Part shown: positions 1-6,603 of the stretch, one piece after another | Numbering within the stretch: the first letter of the stretch is position 1 | How the letters are laid out: each line of letters begins with the position of its first letter | Assembly (NCBI GenBank): GCA_014654535.1 | Contig: BNBA01000037.1 | Location: 1-35,992, forward strand | DNA length: 35,992 nucleotides | Source: Xanthomonas boreopolis | Lineage (GTDB): Bacteria; Pseudomonadota; Gammaproteobacteria; Xanthomonadales; Xanthomonadaceae | Reading direction: 5' to 3' | Made by a program: the position numbers and the translations under genes | The notes under the pieces: model-generated | The model's database searches: none | What the model was told of the DNA's origin: nothing | What the model saw: the letters and a program-made list of their open reading frames with translations, nothing else

Positions 1-103
1 CGCTCACGCGCGGTCGCCCTCCCTTGGGCGAGGGCTTCACGGGCGGGATCAAAGGTTCGATGCGCTTCCACAGCGCGGCGGGAATCTCTTTGCGACGTGC
101 CAT
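1..103 (-). CDS. IS5-family transposase, N-terminal fragment cut by the window edge
   Basis: Read on the minus strand from the ATG at 103, the first 34 residues begin MARRKEIPAALWKRIEPLIP and continue with a Pro-Lys-Gly-Gly-Arg-Pro-Arg stretch. This is the typical start of IS5-type transposases (the DUF4096 region, ahead of the DDE nuclease domain). The protein would move its own element by cut and paste. The catalytic DDE residues lie outside the window, so whether the copy is intact cannot be told. It faces away from the integron-like cassettes at 350-1371, and its insertion may have displaced whatever lay left of them, such as an integrase gene. That last point is inference. Confidence 0.8.
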   Translation of the reverse strand, partial: MARRKEIPAALWKRIEPLIPPVKPSPKGGRPRVS

Positions 104-161
104 GCAGGCGATTTTGTCATCACCGCTTAGGTGTACAAGGCGGTTTTGTTAGCCGCTCTAA
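1..161 (-). mobile_element. Right-hand remnant or end of an IS5-family insertion sequence
   Basis: The element runs off the left edge. It is defined by the start of an IS5-type transposase reading leftwards from 103. Outside that start there is about 58 nt of non-coding DNA containing GGTTTTGTTAGCCGCTCT (144-161 region), which I take as the terminal inverted repeat side. The outer boundary near 161 is a guess, because the other end is not in the window and the repeat cannot be matched. GC drops immediately beyond it. Confidence 0.45.
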
Positions 162-190
162 GTGAACCTGTCCCTGTTTTCCGACCCCGT

Positions 191-260
191 TATCCGCCGT
201 TACACCCGCTCCCGAGCGGGTGTAACTATTACACCTGCAAATGTAGCGTAACGGCGGATA
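191..260. repeat. Two overlapping perfect inverted repeats
   Basis: An outer pair of 13-base arms, TATCCGCCGTTAC (191-203) and GTAACGGCGGATA (248-260), encloses and overlaps an inner palindrome with 13-base arms, GTTACACCCGCTC (199-211) and GAGCGGGTGTAAC (214-226), and a CC loop. The arms share bases 199-203, so the two hairpins exclude each other. There is no open frame that I trust here. It could be a recombination site, a mobile-element terminus or a regulatory hairpin. I do not recognise it. Confidence 0.75.
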
Positions 261-349
261 TCCACCCTCCCCCGGTAGCTGGTGGAACTTCCAACCCCAT
301 CAATCAGTTACCGGCAATTGACGCAACGATCATAACCGGCGAGCATCGC

Positions 350-386
350 GTTAGACCGCAATTAGGCGGTCCAATAGATGTTAGGC
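350..386 (+). other. Candidate integron recombination site preceding the cassettes
   Basis: Two sequences matching the integron core consensus GTTRRRY occur here: GTTAGAC (350-356) and GTTAGGC (380-386). Between them is a perfect 6-bp hairpin, GACCGC (354-359) and GCGGTC (366-371). The first cassette gene starts 16 bases after the second core, a spacing usual for gene cassettes. I could not find a convincing complementary left half (GCCTAAC-like) upstream. It may therefore be an attI-type site or a worn attC. Confidence 0.45.
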
Positions 387-401
387 ACGGGAGGGGAGAT
401 C

Positions 402-929
402 ATGTTGAATCGTCTAAACGGCTGGCAACGCATCGGCGTGATTCTCTCCATCTTGTGGGCTGCCTTCGTTCTATTTGCTGCCATTTCTGAGTACAACTCG
501 TCCGCCCATCACGGCCCCTTCGTTGAGTCGGTGGCAGTGGGCCCGGACCCTGCTGGTCTGGAGCGTATTGATCTTGTCAAGAAAGATGGCACCCGCACCA
601 GCGGCACATGGAACGAGCTTACTGGCCAAACAGCCATGCTCACTGAGACGCGACTGAAATTTGGGCCACTGCTGTTCTGGCTACTTGCACCGATCGTTGC
701 CAGCTGGCTACTCATTTACATGCTTATTTTTTCCGTTAGGTGGGTAGTTGCTGGGTTCAAGGCCCGTGCTTCAGGCGTTGGTCACTGGAGACACTATGTC
801 GGCGATCATAGAACAAGGAAGAATCGCAGAGAACGCACTCAACGAGTGGCTGTCAGATGCCGGACTTTCCTATACGGCCATTTGCCAGTCCGCGGATACG
901 TTTGCCAGTCTTTTTTCTTGCAACGTTAA
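402..929 (+). CDS. Small membrane protein of unknown function, likely cassette-borne
   Basis: The 175-residue protein starts at ATG 402, which has GGGAGGGGAG just upstream. A slightly earlier ATG at 378 overlaps the core recombination site and lacks a ribosome site. The protein begins MLNRLNGWQRIGVILSILWA, with one transmembrane helix at about residues 11-29, a soluble loop to about 88, and one or two more helices at about 88-118. I do not recognise a functional domain. The last 45 or so residues (from about 132) overlap the next gene in another frame and are rich in Arg, unlike a natural ending. The original gene probably stopped near residue 120-125, and the extension may come from loss of a cassette end. 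GC and codon use are lower than in the core genes to the right. Confidence 0.65.
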   Translation: MLNRLNGWQRIGVILSILWAAFVLFAAISEYNSSAHHGPFVESVAVGPDPAGLERIDLVKKDGTRTSGTWNELTGQTAMLTETRLKFGPLLFWLLAPIVASWLLIYMLIFSVRWVVAGFKARASGVGHWRHYVGDHRTRKNRRERTQRVAVRCRTFLYGHLPVRGYVCQSFFLQR

Positions 930-1317
930 ACGCCCAGACTTTCTTGTCTTATTTGAGTCTGTGGGGCTATTGGCTGTCGACGCTAAGAACTACGCGTACT
1001 CTGGCGGCGTATACACCTTAGAGTTAGAGGCTGAGCTAAGAAAATCTCTCACCTTTGAAAGATTGTTTCGACTCCCTCTCTGGTACGCGTACTACGATCT
1101 AACCGACGGGGTTGTATCTTGGTATTGGATAAGCGCCTTAAAGGTCATCGAGGTCGGCGAGGTCAGAAAAAGGGGAGACAATGGCTTGAAGTTCCTTGCT
1201 ATACGGAGGGAGCATTTCGAGCACATTACAAGCCCATCTGATTTGTCAAAGTTGTACACACACCGACTTCCGGGAACTGCAAATATCGCTGCAACCGTTA
1301 TCCAGCAGTTACCCTGA
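796..1317 (+). CDS. PD-(D/E)XK nuclease-like protein, likely cassette-borne
   Basis: The 173-residue protein starts at ATG 796 with GGAG 5 bases upstream. An in-frame ATG at 748 would add 16 residues but has no ribosome site. Residues 46-64 carry R-P-D48 and then, after a hydrophobic strand, V-D62-A-K64. That arrangement fits the PD-x(n)-(D/E)xK catalytic core of restriction-type endonucleases. Metal-dependent DNA cleavage is therefore plausible but not shown. The rest alternates aromatic strands and charged turns, with no second domain visible. The stop codon lies inside the left core of the attC at 1312-1371, a common cassette arrangement. Lone cassette nucleases of this type have no fixed role; defence or phage interference is only a guess. 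Confidence 0.75.
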   Translation: MSAIIEQGRIAENALNEWLSDAGLSYTAICQSADTFASLFSCNVKRPDFLVLFESVGLLAVDAKNYAYSGGVYTLELEAELRKSLTFERLFRLPLWYAYYDLTDGVVSWYWISALKVIEVGEVRKRGDNGLKFLAIRREHFEHITSPSDLSKLYTHRLPGTANIAATVIQQLP

Positions 1318-1371
1318 CAATTCATTCAAGCCGAAGCCGCTTCGCGGCTCGGCTTGATTCAGGCGTTACGG
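1312..1371. other. attC-like integron recombination site
   Basis: The site is bounded by CCCTGAC (1312-1318) and GTTACGG (1365-1371). Between them, TCAAGCCG, one unpaired A, AGCCGC, the loop TTC, GCGGCT and CGGCTTGA fold into the long imperfect hairpin with an extrahelical base that integrases recognise. The central part closely resembles attC sites of aadA-type cassettes as I remember them. Both outer cores deviate from the consensus (RYYYAAC / GTTRRRY), so the site may recombine poorly. Confidence 0.75.
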
Positions 1372-1534
1372 CTGTCACTCCAGTCACGTCTGATTCGGCG
1401 TGCCACCCGGGCAGAACGGCTCGAAACACGCCAGCAGGTCGCAGCGCCTTGTGCTGGAACATCGGTTCCCCCAGTAATACAGGCGCGCCACCGAGCTGGT
1501 AGCGCGCCTGCATCGTGCCGAACAAGAGCCAGCA

Positions 1535-2170
1535 TCAGTGCATGGACAAGCGGTGCAACGGTTCTGCTCGTGCCACTGCATAGACCGCCCGTTCCTCGCT
1601 TACGCCGGATCGGCGGGAAGCACCGTTCCCAAGCGACTGGGCTTCTATCTGGTCCAGCAGGCCACGTGCCGTCTCCATTGCATCGAAGATCGCATGGCCG
1701 ATCAGGGGCAAGGTGCCGTCCGCGAACTCGGCCGTGTCGCTGGCTGCCACGACGTCGCCGTGGGCCGAGATCGTCTGGATCAGGCGGTCGAGCGCGTCGA
1801 ACTGGTCCGCCGTGAGTCCGAAGGCGAAATCGGCCGCATCCGCTTCCGCGCCAGGCTTTTTCTCATCGGGTTCTTTCGATTCCCCTTCGTGCAGATCGTC
1901 TCGCTCGGCTTTGTTCTTCCTCTCGGTGCGCCGTGCTGGCCAGGACACTTCGTCCAGCACCAGGTCCATCTGTTCCGCCAGCAGCTCCATGCAGAATGCC
2001 AACTCGTCCATGCCGATTTCCGGCGCGACATCGCGCTCTTTCGCCGTGCGCGGCTGCGCCAGCCTGCCCAGGAACTTCACGTAATCGCTCAGCCTCACCA
2101 GCCGCAACTGGCTGTCCTCGGGCAGGAAATAACCCGGCATATCCCTATCGTCGTACGTATGCTCTGACAT
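1535..2170 (-). CDS. XAC0095 family protein
   Basis: The start is ATG 2170, chosen for the ideal GGAGG seven bases upstream; the open frame continues to 2353 only through the leader. The product is 211 residues. Residues 9-40 (GYFLPEDSQLRLVRLSDYVK and onward) match the conserved segment of the XAC0095 family, known mainly from Xanthomonadaceae and of unknown function. A Lys/Glu/Asp-rich linker at about 80-110 joins it to a second conserved helical part (FDALDRLIQTISAHGDVVAA). No signal peptide or membrane helix is visible, so it is probably cytoplasmic. The gene follows a long structured leader on the same strand (2195-2445), suggesting control at the RNA level. Confidence 0.75.
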   Translation of the reverse strand: MSEHTYDDRDMPGYFLPEDSQLRLVRLSDYVKFLGRLAQPRTAKERDVAPEIGMDELAFCMELLAEQMDLVLDEVSWPARRTERKNKAERDDLHEGESKEPDEKKPGAEADAADFAFGLTADQFDALDRLIQTISAHGDVVAASDTAEFADGTLPLIGHAIFDAMETARGLLDQIEAQSLGNGASRRSGVSEERAVYAVARAEPLHRLSMH

Positions 2171-2194
2171 CGTCGCCTCCTCATTCCCTAGAGT

Positions 2195-2445
2195 GGCCCG
2201 TCCGTCGCAAAGGACGGACGGGAAGTCGGGAGGTTCGAAACCGCTAGTAGCCGGCGGGCGTATTCCCCTTGCGGGTGTTGTATTAGCCGCCCTCCCGACG
2301 CAGGCATCGCGTCGGTTGCGCCCGCAGGAAACATGCAGGCACAAAAAACCCACCGGTTTGTCGGAGGTGGGTACCGCTACTAGAGGAGTTTCGACGCTCC
2401 TTGGAAGCGAGGATGCTACCGCGGGAACGCGGCGTCAACTGTGAG
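2195..2445 (-). ncRNA. Candidate structured leader or small RNA upstream of the XAC0095 gene
   Basis: Read on the minus strand, this stretch carries four things. (1) A terminator-like hairpin with a U-run (2343-2372). (2) A 9-bp closing stem, GTCGGGAGG (2225-2233) with CCTCCCGAC (2291-2299), around inner helices. (3) A perfect 10-bp hairpin with a 6-base loop, CCCGTCCGTC (2197-2206) and GACGGACGGG (2213-2222), just ahead of the ribosome site. (4) An imperfect repeat of a GTCGG-AGG ... ACCGCTA-TAG segment (2360-2383 and 2225-2250, plus strand). Weak open frames through it read as low-complexity shadows. It may be an attenuator or an antisense RNA of the phage C4 type (Rfam RF01695); the family assignment is only a suggestion. 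Confidence 0.45.
2343..2372 (-). terminator. Rho-independent terminator-like hairpin on the minus strand
   Basis: The arms ACCCACC (2348-2354 complement) and GGTGGGT (2366-2372) pair perfectly. On the minus strand the stem is followed directly by six U residues (A-run 2343-2348). It lies about 175 bases upstream of the XAC0095 start codon, inside the same leader. It could therefore end a short RNA or act as a conditional terminator. Confidence 0.65.
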
Positions 2446-2640
2446 CAATTGCCGAAGTTGCTCAGGAGTGTTCTGCGAGCTACGGGCACTCATCAACAGA
2501 TGTCTAACCCGACAGCTTGTCCGTGGACATGTAACGCTCGGCAGACCCGGGCCCGCGCTTTTTCTTACGGGGCGTATAGGGTTTTTCCTACATCGCTTTG
2601 CAAGCTTTCTCATGGCCGCCTAGTCGGCCTTCTGGCGATA
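2446..2640. other. Intergenic stretch without a recognised gene
   Basis: Several short frames exist on both strands (60-80 codons), but none has a ribosome site together with a recognisable product. If the minus-strand leader RNA is real, its promoter should lie in this part. I could not identify a convincing -10/-35 pair. Confidence 0.4.
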
Positions 2641-2657
2641 TGAGCGGTGACCGCTCA
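2641..2657. promoter_or_regulatory. Perfect hyphenated palindrome, candidate operator
   Basis: TGAGCGGT-G-ACCGCTCA has 8-base arms around a single central base. It lies 162 bases before the T6SS effector gene, with a second palindrome of different sequence at 2695-2715. The symmetry suits a dimeric regulator, but the factor is unknown. Confidence 0.4.
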
Positions 2658-2694
2658 CGGGTCTTGCTACTGAGTGGTAGGGCCGGGTTGATCG

Positions 2695-2715
2695 AATTAA
2701 CCTTTAAGGTTAATT
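2695..2715. promoter_or_regulatory. AT-rich perfect palindrome, candidate operator
   Basis: AATTAACCTT-T-AAGGTTAATT has 10-base arms around one central T. It is strikingly AT-rich for this GC-rich genome and sits 104 bases before the start of the PAAR-Tle1 gene. It is a good candidate for a repressor site or an extended promoter element. Confidence 0.5.
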
Positions 2716-2818
2716 TCTCCGAGCGACTTCCTCTGCCCACGTCGATGGCAAGCCACGCACCAGACGACGGAATGCTGGCCGTGCCGCAGCGGAAAACCAG
2801 AACAAGGAGCGCAATGCC

Positions 2819-4657
2819 ATGAGGCCCATCATCGTCGTCGGCGACCGTCTCAGCCATGGGGGCAGCGTCGTCAGCGGCACCTCCTCCAGCGACATCCACG
2901 GCAAGCTCATTGCCCGCGTCGGCGATCGCGTGGTCTGCGCCGTGCACGGTACCAACAGCATCGCCACCGGCGATTCGACCTTGATGTTCGACGGGCAGGC
3001 TGTCGCCCGCCATGGCGACAAGACAGCCTGTGGCGCGATGCTCATATCCAGCCAGCAGGTAACCACCGTCGACGACGGCAGCGCCGCCGCAGCCCGGAAG
3101 GCCTCCGCAGCCGGAACGCTTGCGGCACTGGCGCCCGCCGCCACACCAGCGACCGCCGAGCCAGCGGCATTGCAGGCGGAGACCGCCCCGCCAGCGCAGG
3201 AAACACCTACCACCGTCAAGCTGCGTATCGGCGTGTTCTTCGACGGCACAAACAACAATGCGGCCAACGTGGCCCAGGGACTGCAATGCCGGGCCTCGTC
3301 GGCGGAAGCCTTGGGGCAGAGCGCAGAGGACCGCCAGTCCATTGCCGAGAGCTGCCGACCTTTCATGCTCAAGGAAGGCAGTAGCTACGACAACGGCATT
3401 ACCAATGTGGCGCGGTTGTTCCGCCTCTATGAAGACAGCACTGCAACTTCATTTGAACCGGGCACATCCGACTACTCGCTTCGCATCTATGTTGAAGGTA
3501 TTGGTACCTCAGCTGGCGAGCCTGATGACCTGCTGTCACAGGGGCTGGGTGGTGGCAGAACAGGGGTTCTTGCCAAAGTGGAGCAGACATTTCGGCAACT
3601 TGTCCCGGAACAGCTGCGAACCTTCGTGGCAAACGCATCGGGCGCTCAAGTCGAGGCCATTGAATTCGACGTCTTCGGCTTCTCCCGCGGCGCGGCCGCC
3701 GCCCGCCACTTCGTCAACCAGATCAATCGCAAGGGCCTGGGTCCTCTGGGCGATGCCCTGCTGCAAAGCGGAGTGACCTACGCGCCAACCTTCAAGCTGA
3801 CGAACGCCGTGCAGGTCGGTTTTGTCGGCCTTTTCGACACCGTGGCCGCCATAGGCAGCCTGGCCGATGGCCTGAACGTGCGCGATGGCAACGACGGTGG
3901 CGTGCAAACCCAGCTGCCGGCCGGCTGCGCCAGAAAAGTGGTGCAATTGACTGCGCGCGACGAGTACCGGGCGAACTTTTTGCTGACCACGGTAGCCCCT
4001 CCCCATCAGGAAATCGCTCTACCGGGCGTGCACTCAGACGTAGGTGGCGGCTACCACCGCGACCGCGAAGGACCCTTGATGCTGGAAAAGCCCGTCGGCT
4101 ACATCGAATCCGGTACTGGCCTGTCGCCCGGGCAGACGCCCGACCGCACCCAGCTGGAGCGCAGCCGCGCTTATGCGCAGGCCGAGGCGGCCTGTGCGCG
4201 CTGGCGCGAGCACCTGGGCCTGGACGCACAAGCCATACGAGTGGATGCATGGCACCATTGGCAAAGTCAGCGCCGGGCTGGCAGCGCCAGCATGCAGCCG
4301 GATTGGATGCTGCGAATCTATGCCGTGCCGGTATTGGAACGGCCGCTGGATTGGCGCTATCAACTTATTCCGTTGCGGTTGATGCATAAGCTGGCGATGG
4401 AAGCGGGGGTGCCTTGGAAGCAATCACCCGATGATATTCCCGAGTACTCTGTGCCAGCTGATCTGGAATCCGTTGCCGCAAAGCTGTTCGCCACACAACC
4501 ACTAAGCGTTGAGGAAGAATCCCTGCTGAGAAGCAAGTACCTCCATCAGTCGTCCCACTGGAACTTCGCAATGGGTCGCAACCCAGTATCGTTGGATCTT
4601 GTGTACGTGAACAGGCCGGATCCGAGCGGCCGGCGTGGGATCAAGCCGAATCAATGA
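2819..4657 (+). CDS. PAAR domain-Tle1-type phospholipase, T6SS cargo effector
   Basis: The 612-residue protein starts at ATG 2819 with AAGGAG about 9 bases upstream. Residues 1-88 form a PAAR domain (repeated GD-x-x-HGG / HG-D-K motifs) that would cap the VgrG spike. After an Ala/Pro-rich linker (about 90-130) comes a DUF2235/Tle1 lipase domain. It shows GVFFDGTNNN (138-147), the nucleophile elbow GFSRG with Ser289, the acid Asp340 in GLFDTVAAIG, and His405 in PGVHSDVGGGY. Tle1 enzymes hydrolyse membrane phospholipids in rival cells. No signal peptide is present, as expected for a T6SS substrate. The next gene overlaps by 4 bases and is the probable immunity protein. No T6SS core genes are in the window, so this is an orphan cargo pair. 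Confidence 0.9.
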   Translation: MRPIIVVGDRLSHGGSVVSGTSSSDIHGKLIARVGDRVVCAVHGTNSIATGDSTLMFDGQAVARHGDKTACGAMLISSQQVTTVDDGSAAAARKASAAGTLAALAPAATPATAEPAALQAETAPPAQETPTTVKLRIGVFFDGTNNNAANVAQGLQCRASSAEALGQSAEDRQSIAESCRPFMLKEGSSYDNGITNVARLFRLYEDSTATSFEPGTSDYSLRIYVEGIGTSAGEPDDLLSQGLGGGRTGVLAKVEQTFRQLVPEQLRTFVANASGAQVEAIEFDVFGFSRGAAAARHFVNQINRKGLGPLGDALLQSGVTYAPTFKLTNAVQVGFVGLFDTVAAIGSLADGLNVRDGNDGGVQTQLPAGCARKVVQLTARDEYRANFLLTTVAPPHQEIALPGVHSDVGGGYHRDREGPLMLEKPVGYIESGTGLSPGQTPDRTQLERSRAYAQAEAACARWREHLGLDAQAIRVDAWHHWQSQRRAGSASMQPDWMLRIYAVPVLERPLDWRYQLIPLRLMHKLAMEAGVPWKQSPDDIPEYSVPADLESVAAKLFATQPLSVEEESLLRSKYLHQSSHWNFAMGRNPVSLDLVYVNRPDPSGRRGIKPNQ

Positions 4658-5313
4658 GGCTATCGATGAAGAAGTGGGCTTTTCTACTGATCACAACATG
4701 GTTGTTGGCGGGTTGTGCAACCGCACCGGCACAAGCCAAATTGCCTTACGAGGCGTGGCGACTGGGCTTCTTGGCACCTCCTTACATGGAAGCGTGGACC
4801 GAGGACGCCGTCATCGAAGATGTCCGGGGACGCGTGTTCACGCGTTACGACAGTGGCACGGTCGCAATTGGGTACTCTGGCGATCCCGCAGGTTGGCCCA
4901 AGACCTACAGTATTGGCGCAGGTCGTCATGTCATCGGTGCCGATTTGCCTAAGCGCATCTATGTTCGATGGCAGTCGCTCGTGGAACCGCAGACCTATCG
5001 GATAACGCTGGAAATACCTGAGTCAGTGCGCAAGCTGATGATGACCAAGGCAGATTCCTTGGCGGTGCCGGGCAGGTACGACTATCAGAACGCCGTGGTG
5101 ATCGGGCTGGCCCCCGGCGGATGGGTGAAAGTATGGGTAAGGAACCCCGGCGGGGAAGGCGTCGAAGTGTTGTGCCAGCATGCCGAGATTGAGCCTAAAG
5201 GACCCGATCAAGGGAAGTACGAAGGGCGCTACGTGACATTGCCGGCGAAAGCCAAGGAATACATCTCACGCAACCCCATTCCCTATGATTCATGGAAGTG
5301 CCCCGGCGCCTGA
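4654..5313 (+). CDS. DUF2931 lipoprotein, probable immunity protein to the PAAR-Tle1 effector
   Basis: The 219-residue product begins at the ATGA overlap with the effector stop, so the two are translationally coupled. An alternative ATG at 4666 would remove four residues. Residues 6-21 are a lipoprotein signal ending in the lipobox L-A-G-C21, so the mature protein is anchored in the envelope, where an incoming phospholipase would act. The remainder matches the DUF2931 type: an early PYEAWRLGF segment, a central SIGAGRHVIGADLPKRIYVRW block, and a late GGWVKVWVRNPGG stretch. DUF2931 proteins commonly follow T6SS lipase genes. The immunity role here is inferred from position and location. GC is lower than in the core genes downstream. 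Confidence 0.8.
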   Translation: MRLSMKKWAFLLITTWLLAGCATAPAQAKLPYEAWRLGFLAPPYMEAWTEDAVIEDVRGRVFTRYDSGTVAIGYSGDPAGWPKTYSIGAGRHVIGADLPKRIYVRWQSLVEPQTYRITLEIPESVRKLMMTKADSLAVPGRYDYQNAVVIGLAPGGWVKVWVRNPGGEGVEVLCQHAEIEPKGPDQGKYEGRYVTLPAKAKEYISRNPIPYDSWKCPGA

Positions 5314-5459
5314 CTCAGCAGAATGGTTGGCTATGGCGGTGCTGGCGTGATCGCTAGCTAGGGCGTGGCTGCATCAGTCAAGGCCAAACCACCTTATGGA
5401 CGCCGGCGCTCTAGCTTTCTCGCTCTGTTCGTACTCCTCATGACAACGGAAAAGAAAGC

Positions 5460-6446
5460 TTGAAAACGTTCTGGTTGGCAGGATTGGCGGGGCTCTTGCT
5501 GCTGGGTTGCAGCGAAGCCCCGAAGGAAACCGCACGCGCGCACACGGAAGCGAAGGCGCCGCCGGAGGCGGTGCCGGTCGCGTCGGTCGCAAGCGGGCAA
5601 CGCGGGCACGGGCAGCCCTACGAGGTGATCGGGAGCGAGGTCTGGGACGTGCCGGACCCGGTTTCCGGGCGCAACTACCAGGTCTTCGTGGCCTTGCCGA
5701 AGTCGTACGCGGAGAACGGCGAACGGCGCTACCCGGTGCTGTACGTCACCGATGCCGATTACGCGTTTCCGCTGGTCCGCCAGATCGGCCGGCGCTTGAA
5801 CGTCGAGGAACCGACGGTCGAGGACTTCATCCTGGTGGGGCTGTCGTACGCGGCGGGGGAAGAAGGCATGCCGAGCCGCCGGCGCGACTACACGCCATCG
5901 CCCAAGGGCCCGAGCGACGCGCCTGCCGGCGCGGTGCACGGTGGCGGCGAGGCCTACCTGGCCTATCTGCGCGAGCAGGTGCTGCCGTTCGTGGCGCAAC
6001 GCTATCGGACCGACGAGAGCCGCCGGCTGTTCCTGGGCCACTCCTACGGAAGCCTGCTCGGGACGCAGGCGCTGCTGACGCACCCGGGCATGTTCTCCGG
6101 CTACATCCTCGGCAGCCCGTCATACTGGTACGACGGCCGCTACATGGAGAGGCTGGAAGCCGCCTCCGCCAAGCGGCACGAGGACCTGGCCGCCCGGGTC
6201 TACCTGTACGTGGGCGAGTACGAGAACCCGCGCCACGGGAAGCGCTACGACATGGTGGACGATGCGAGGCGGATGGCCCGCGCCCTGCAGTCGCGGCGGT
6301 ACCCGTCCCTGCGGATCGCGCTGGACGTGTTGAACGACGAGGACCACATGAGCGTGGCGCCGCGTGGGTTCACGCACGGGTTGAAGTATCTGCTGGGGGT
6401 CGGCGCGGCCGGTTCGGGGCGGCAGGTCGCGGCCGGCGGCCGTTGA
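5460..6446 (+). CDS. Lipoprotein alpha/beta-hydrolase of the esterase D (enterochelin esterase) superfamily
   Basis: The product is 328 residues. The start is TTG 5460, with GGAAAAGAAAG upstream; it is the only start that keeps the whole signal. Residues 3-17 form a lipoprotein signal with lipobox L-L-G-C17. The alpha/beta-hydrolase fold of the putative-esterase family (PF00756) is shown by the ester-binding opening VFVALPKSY, the strand YPVLYVTDAD (91-100), the nucleophile elbow G-H-S195-Y-G, and His296 in NDEDHMSVAP. Relatives hydrolyse siderophore esters, feruloyl esters or similar substrates. No siderophore genes are nearby, so the substrate is unknown. It is probably envelope-anchored. 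The strand matches the following tldD-like gene, but the 157-base gap suggests a separate unit. Confidence 0.82.
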   Translation: MKTFWLAGLAGLLLLGCSEAPKETARAHTEAKAPPEAVPVASVASGQRGHGQPYEVIGSEVWDVPDPVSGRNYQVFVALPKSYAENGERRYPVLYVTDADYAFPLVRQIGRRLNVEEPTVEDFILVGLSYAAGEEGMPSRRRDYTPSPKGPSDAPAGAVHGGGEAYLAYLREQVLPFVAQRYRTDESRRLFLGHSYGSLLGTQALLTHPGMFSGYILGSPSYWYDGRYMERLEAASAKRHEDLAARVYLYVGEYENPRHGKRYDMVDDARRMARALQSRRYPSLRIALDVLNDEDHMSVAPRGFTHGLKYLLGVGAAGSGRQVAAGGR

Positions 6447-6511
6447 GCGATGGCGGGCGCGCCGCCGTGCATGGCGCGTCCGCGGGCCGCCATGCGACAC
6501 CGCATGACCAT

Positions 6512-6523
6512 GGTCACTTGACC
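6512..6523 (+). promoter_or_regulatory. Putative -35 region of the first tldD-like gene
   Basis: GGTCACTTGACC includes TTGACC (6518-6523). The same arrangement, GACCATG followed by GTCA-Y-TTGAC, occurs upstream of the second tldD copy at 10167-10188. The sequence shared between paralogues suggests common control or a recent duplication including the promoter. No good -10 is visible at the right distance, so this is tentative. Confidence 0.3.
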
Positions 6524-6603
6524 CGATCGCCCGCGGGGAACGATGGTCCCGTTCCTGGCGCGCCGCATCGGGGTGGATGCGCCCCGATGGGAGACTCGTC
6601 CAC

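Noticed and set aside
131-490. 119-codon frame in the left spacer
   Set aside because: It crosses the nested palindromes and the core recombination site and has no ribosome site.
735-741. GTTAGGT as a further integron core site
   Set aside because: It matches GTTRRRY but lies within coding sequence for a membrane helix and has no hairpin partner; probably chance.
1322-1525. Minus-strand 67-codon frame between the attC and the XAC0095 gene
   Set aside because: It begins in spacer DNA, crosses the attC hairpin and shows no recognisable family. Plus-strand frames here look no better; I see no gene in 1372-1534.
2588-3372. Overlapping minus-strand frames opposite the PAAR-Tle1 gene
   Set aside because: Low-complexity translations without ribosome sites, lying opposite a gene with a complete catalytic triad.
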